From NCBI RefSeq assembly GCF_014138265.1, contig NZ_JACGXL010000001.1, positions 1,208,171 through 1,272,170 on the forward strand: a DNA stretch of 64,000 nucleotides, written 5' to 3'. Source of the stretch: Dokdonella fugitiva. Lineage in GTDB: Bacteria > Pseudomonadota > Gammaproteobacteria > Xanthomonadales > Rhodanobacteraceae. Positions 62,867 through 64,000 of the stretch are shown in pieces; position 1 is the stretch's first letter, and each line of letters starts with the position of its first letter. Made by a program: the position numbers and the translations under genes. Under the pieces are notes generated by a model. The model ran no database searches. It worked only from the letters and a program-made list of their open reading frames with translations, and had not been told where the DNA came from.

Positions 62867-64000
62867 CTAGCGGGCACGGGCGTCGGCTTGCGCGAGCAGC
62901 GCCTCGCGCTCACGCCCGAACGGGTTCCCGTCCGGGTAGGCCCGGCGTGCCGCCGCGACCGCGGCGCGCAGGGTCGGCGCCGCCGCCGCGTCGCCCGCGG
63001 CGAGCTGCGCCTCGCCTTGCCACGCCAGCGCATCGGCGTAGGCGCAGTGGTCCTCCCCGACGGCGCCGCGCAGTTCGGCGAGTGCGCGCTCGAACAGCGG
63101 CCACGCGGCGTCGGCACGGCCGTGCCGCGCGAACAGGCGCGCGAGCGACGCGCGCGCGACGCCGGACGTGTCGTTCGGCGTACCGAACATGGCGTCGCCG
63201 GTCTCCGCGGCGTCGCGCAGCAGGCGCTCCGCCTCGTCCGCATCGCCCGTTTCGGCGAGCGCCTGGCCGAGCACGAGCTGCGACAGCGCGACCACGGGAT
63301 GACGCGGGCCGTACGCGCCGAGGTCGAGTTCGAGCGCGCGTCGCCCGGCCTGCCGCGCGGCCGCCGCGTCGCCGCGGTGCAAGGCGTTGAGCGCGAGCGC
63401 GCGCCAGGTGCCGTCGAGCGAGATCGCCTCGTCGCCGAGCGCCTGCCGCCGCGTCGCGAACGCTTCGTCGAGCATGCCGTGCGCTTCCTCGAAGCGGCCT
63501 TCGCGGTCGATCACGCGCGCGAGGTTCGCCAGCGTGCCGGCGTAATGCGGGTGCGCCTTGCCGAGCAGTTCCGCGTGGATCTGCGCGGCTTCGCGCAAGG
63601 CGGCCTCCGCTTCGACGAGGTGCCCGGCCCCGGCGAGCGAGTAGCCGAGGTCGTTGAGCGAGGTCGATACCGCCGAGTGGATGCGCGGGTGCAGCGCGCG
63701 GTTCAGCGCGACGACCTGCCGCAACAGCTCGACCGCATCCTCGTAGTGCTGCCAGCTGAGCCGGACGTAGGCGAGTGCGTTGAGCGCGTCGGAATACACC
63801 TCGCTGTCGTGTGCGCGCGCTCGACCGACGCCGTCGACGACGCCGCGCGCGATCGCGTCCGCTTCGGCGAATCGACCGGCGTAGACGAGCGTGGTGGACT
63901 GCTCGGCGCGCACGCGCAGCTCGAGCTCCGATCCTTCGCCGTCGCTCTCGCGCGCGAGCGCGTCGGTCCGTTCGAACGTCGCCAGCGCGTCGTCGAGGCG
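62867..64000 (-). CDS. TPR protein, C-terminal part (cut by window edge)
   Basis: The frame is open to the window edge, giving at least 377 residues of tandem TPR repeats of the TPR_10/12 type, for example ALNALAYVRLSWQHYEDAVE, YAGTLANLARVIDREGRFEE and RASLARLFARHGRADAAWPL. Such tails are common on Ser/Thr kinases with C-terminal TPRs in this order, and a kinase domain may lie outside the window; this is a guess. It ends 9 bases before holA, in the place normally held by lptE. Confidence 0.75.
   Translation of the reverse strand, partial: RLDDALATFERTDALARESDGEGSELELRVRAEQSTTLVYAGRFAEADAIARGVVDGVGRARAHDSEVYSDALNALAYVRLSWQHYEDAVELLRQVVALNRALHPRIHSAVSTSLNDLGYSLAGAGHLVEAEAALREAAQIHAELLGKAHPHYAGTLANLARVIDREGRFEEAHGMLDEAFATRRQALGDEAISLDGTWRALALNALHRGDAAAARQAGRRALELDLGAYGPRHPVVALSQLVLGQALAETGDADEAERLLRDAAETGDAMFGTPNDTSGVARASLARLFARHGRADAAWPLFERALAELRGAVGEDHCAYADALAWQGEAQLAAGDAAAAPTLRAAVAAARRAYPDGNPFGREREALLAQADARAR

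Overview
This is a GC-rich chromosomal window from a gammaproteobacterium. The order tpiA, secG, tRNA-Leu, nuoA-N, initiator tRNA-Met, rimP, the AlaLysPro-rich extensions on DksA and RsfS, and the many delta-60-repeat and parallel-beta-helix secreted proteins point to the Lysobacterales (Xanthomonadales), most likely near Rhodanobacteraceae (Dokdonella-like). That placement is inference from gene order and protein style; no rRNA gene lies in the window.

Region 1 (1-17.5 kb, minus strand) is core metabolism and translation: tpiA and secG, tRNA-Leu(GAG), a complete 14-gene NADH:quinone oxidoreductase operon (nuoA to nuoN), initiator tRNA, two terminator hairpins, and rimP. Region 2 (17.5-27.4 kb) mixes housekeeping genes (glmM, dksA, yidD, pyrC, an M23 peptidase) with accessory genes placed between glmM and tpiA (a 2-oxoglutarate oxygenase, a GT-C-like membrane protein and an SDR). 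Region 3 (27.4-39.1 kb) is accessory: a DUF899/DUF2182 pair divergent from a regulator and beta-propeller pair, three delta-60-repeat secreted proteins, a MarR-GNAT fusion with twin palindromic operators, and a YCII/ArsR/SRPBCC group around an unusual 21-bp minisatellite.

Region 4 (39.1-64 kb) is the most interesting. The usually contiguous cluster holA-nadD-rsfS-rlmH is split: rsfS-rlmH lie at 39.1-40.4 kb and nadD-holA at 61.1-62.9 kb, all on the minus strand, with about 20.7 kb of mostly plus-strand genes between them. The insert begins with an ECF sigma factor overlapping a membrane-anchored Ser/Thr kinase. It continues with large secreted beta-rich proteins, a TPR-CHAT protease that appears to be exported, more beta-helix proteins, a lipoprotein, a decayed beta-helix gene, a DEAD-box helicase, an acetyltransferase and a cupredoxin-domain protein.

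Many of the secreted proteins in regions 3 and 4 share a short C-terminal tail, roughly D-x-[IL]-F-x-[DN]-G-F-[DE]. It occurs on delta-60, Calx-beta and beta-helix scaffolds alike and is not a repeat unit of any of them. I do not know it as a named sorting signal. With the sigma/kinase/CHAT genes next to its carriers, it is the best candidate here for an undescribed secretion or surface-processing system. Several small palindromic repeat families and two gene remnants (DUF2182-like; beta-helix) mark regions 3 and 4 as recombinationally active.
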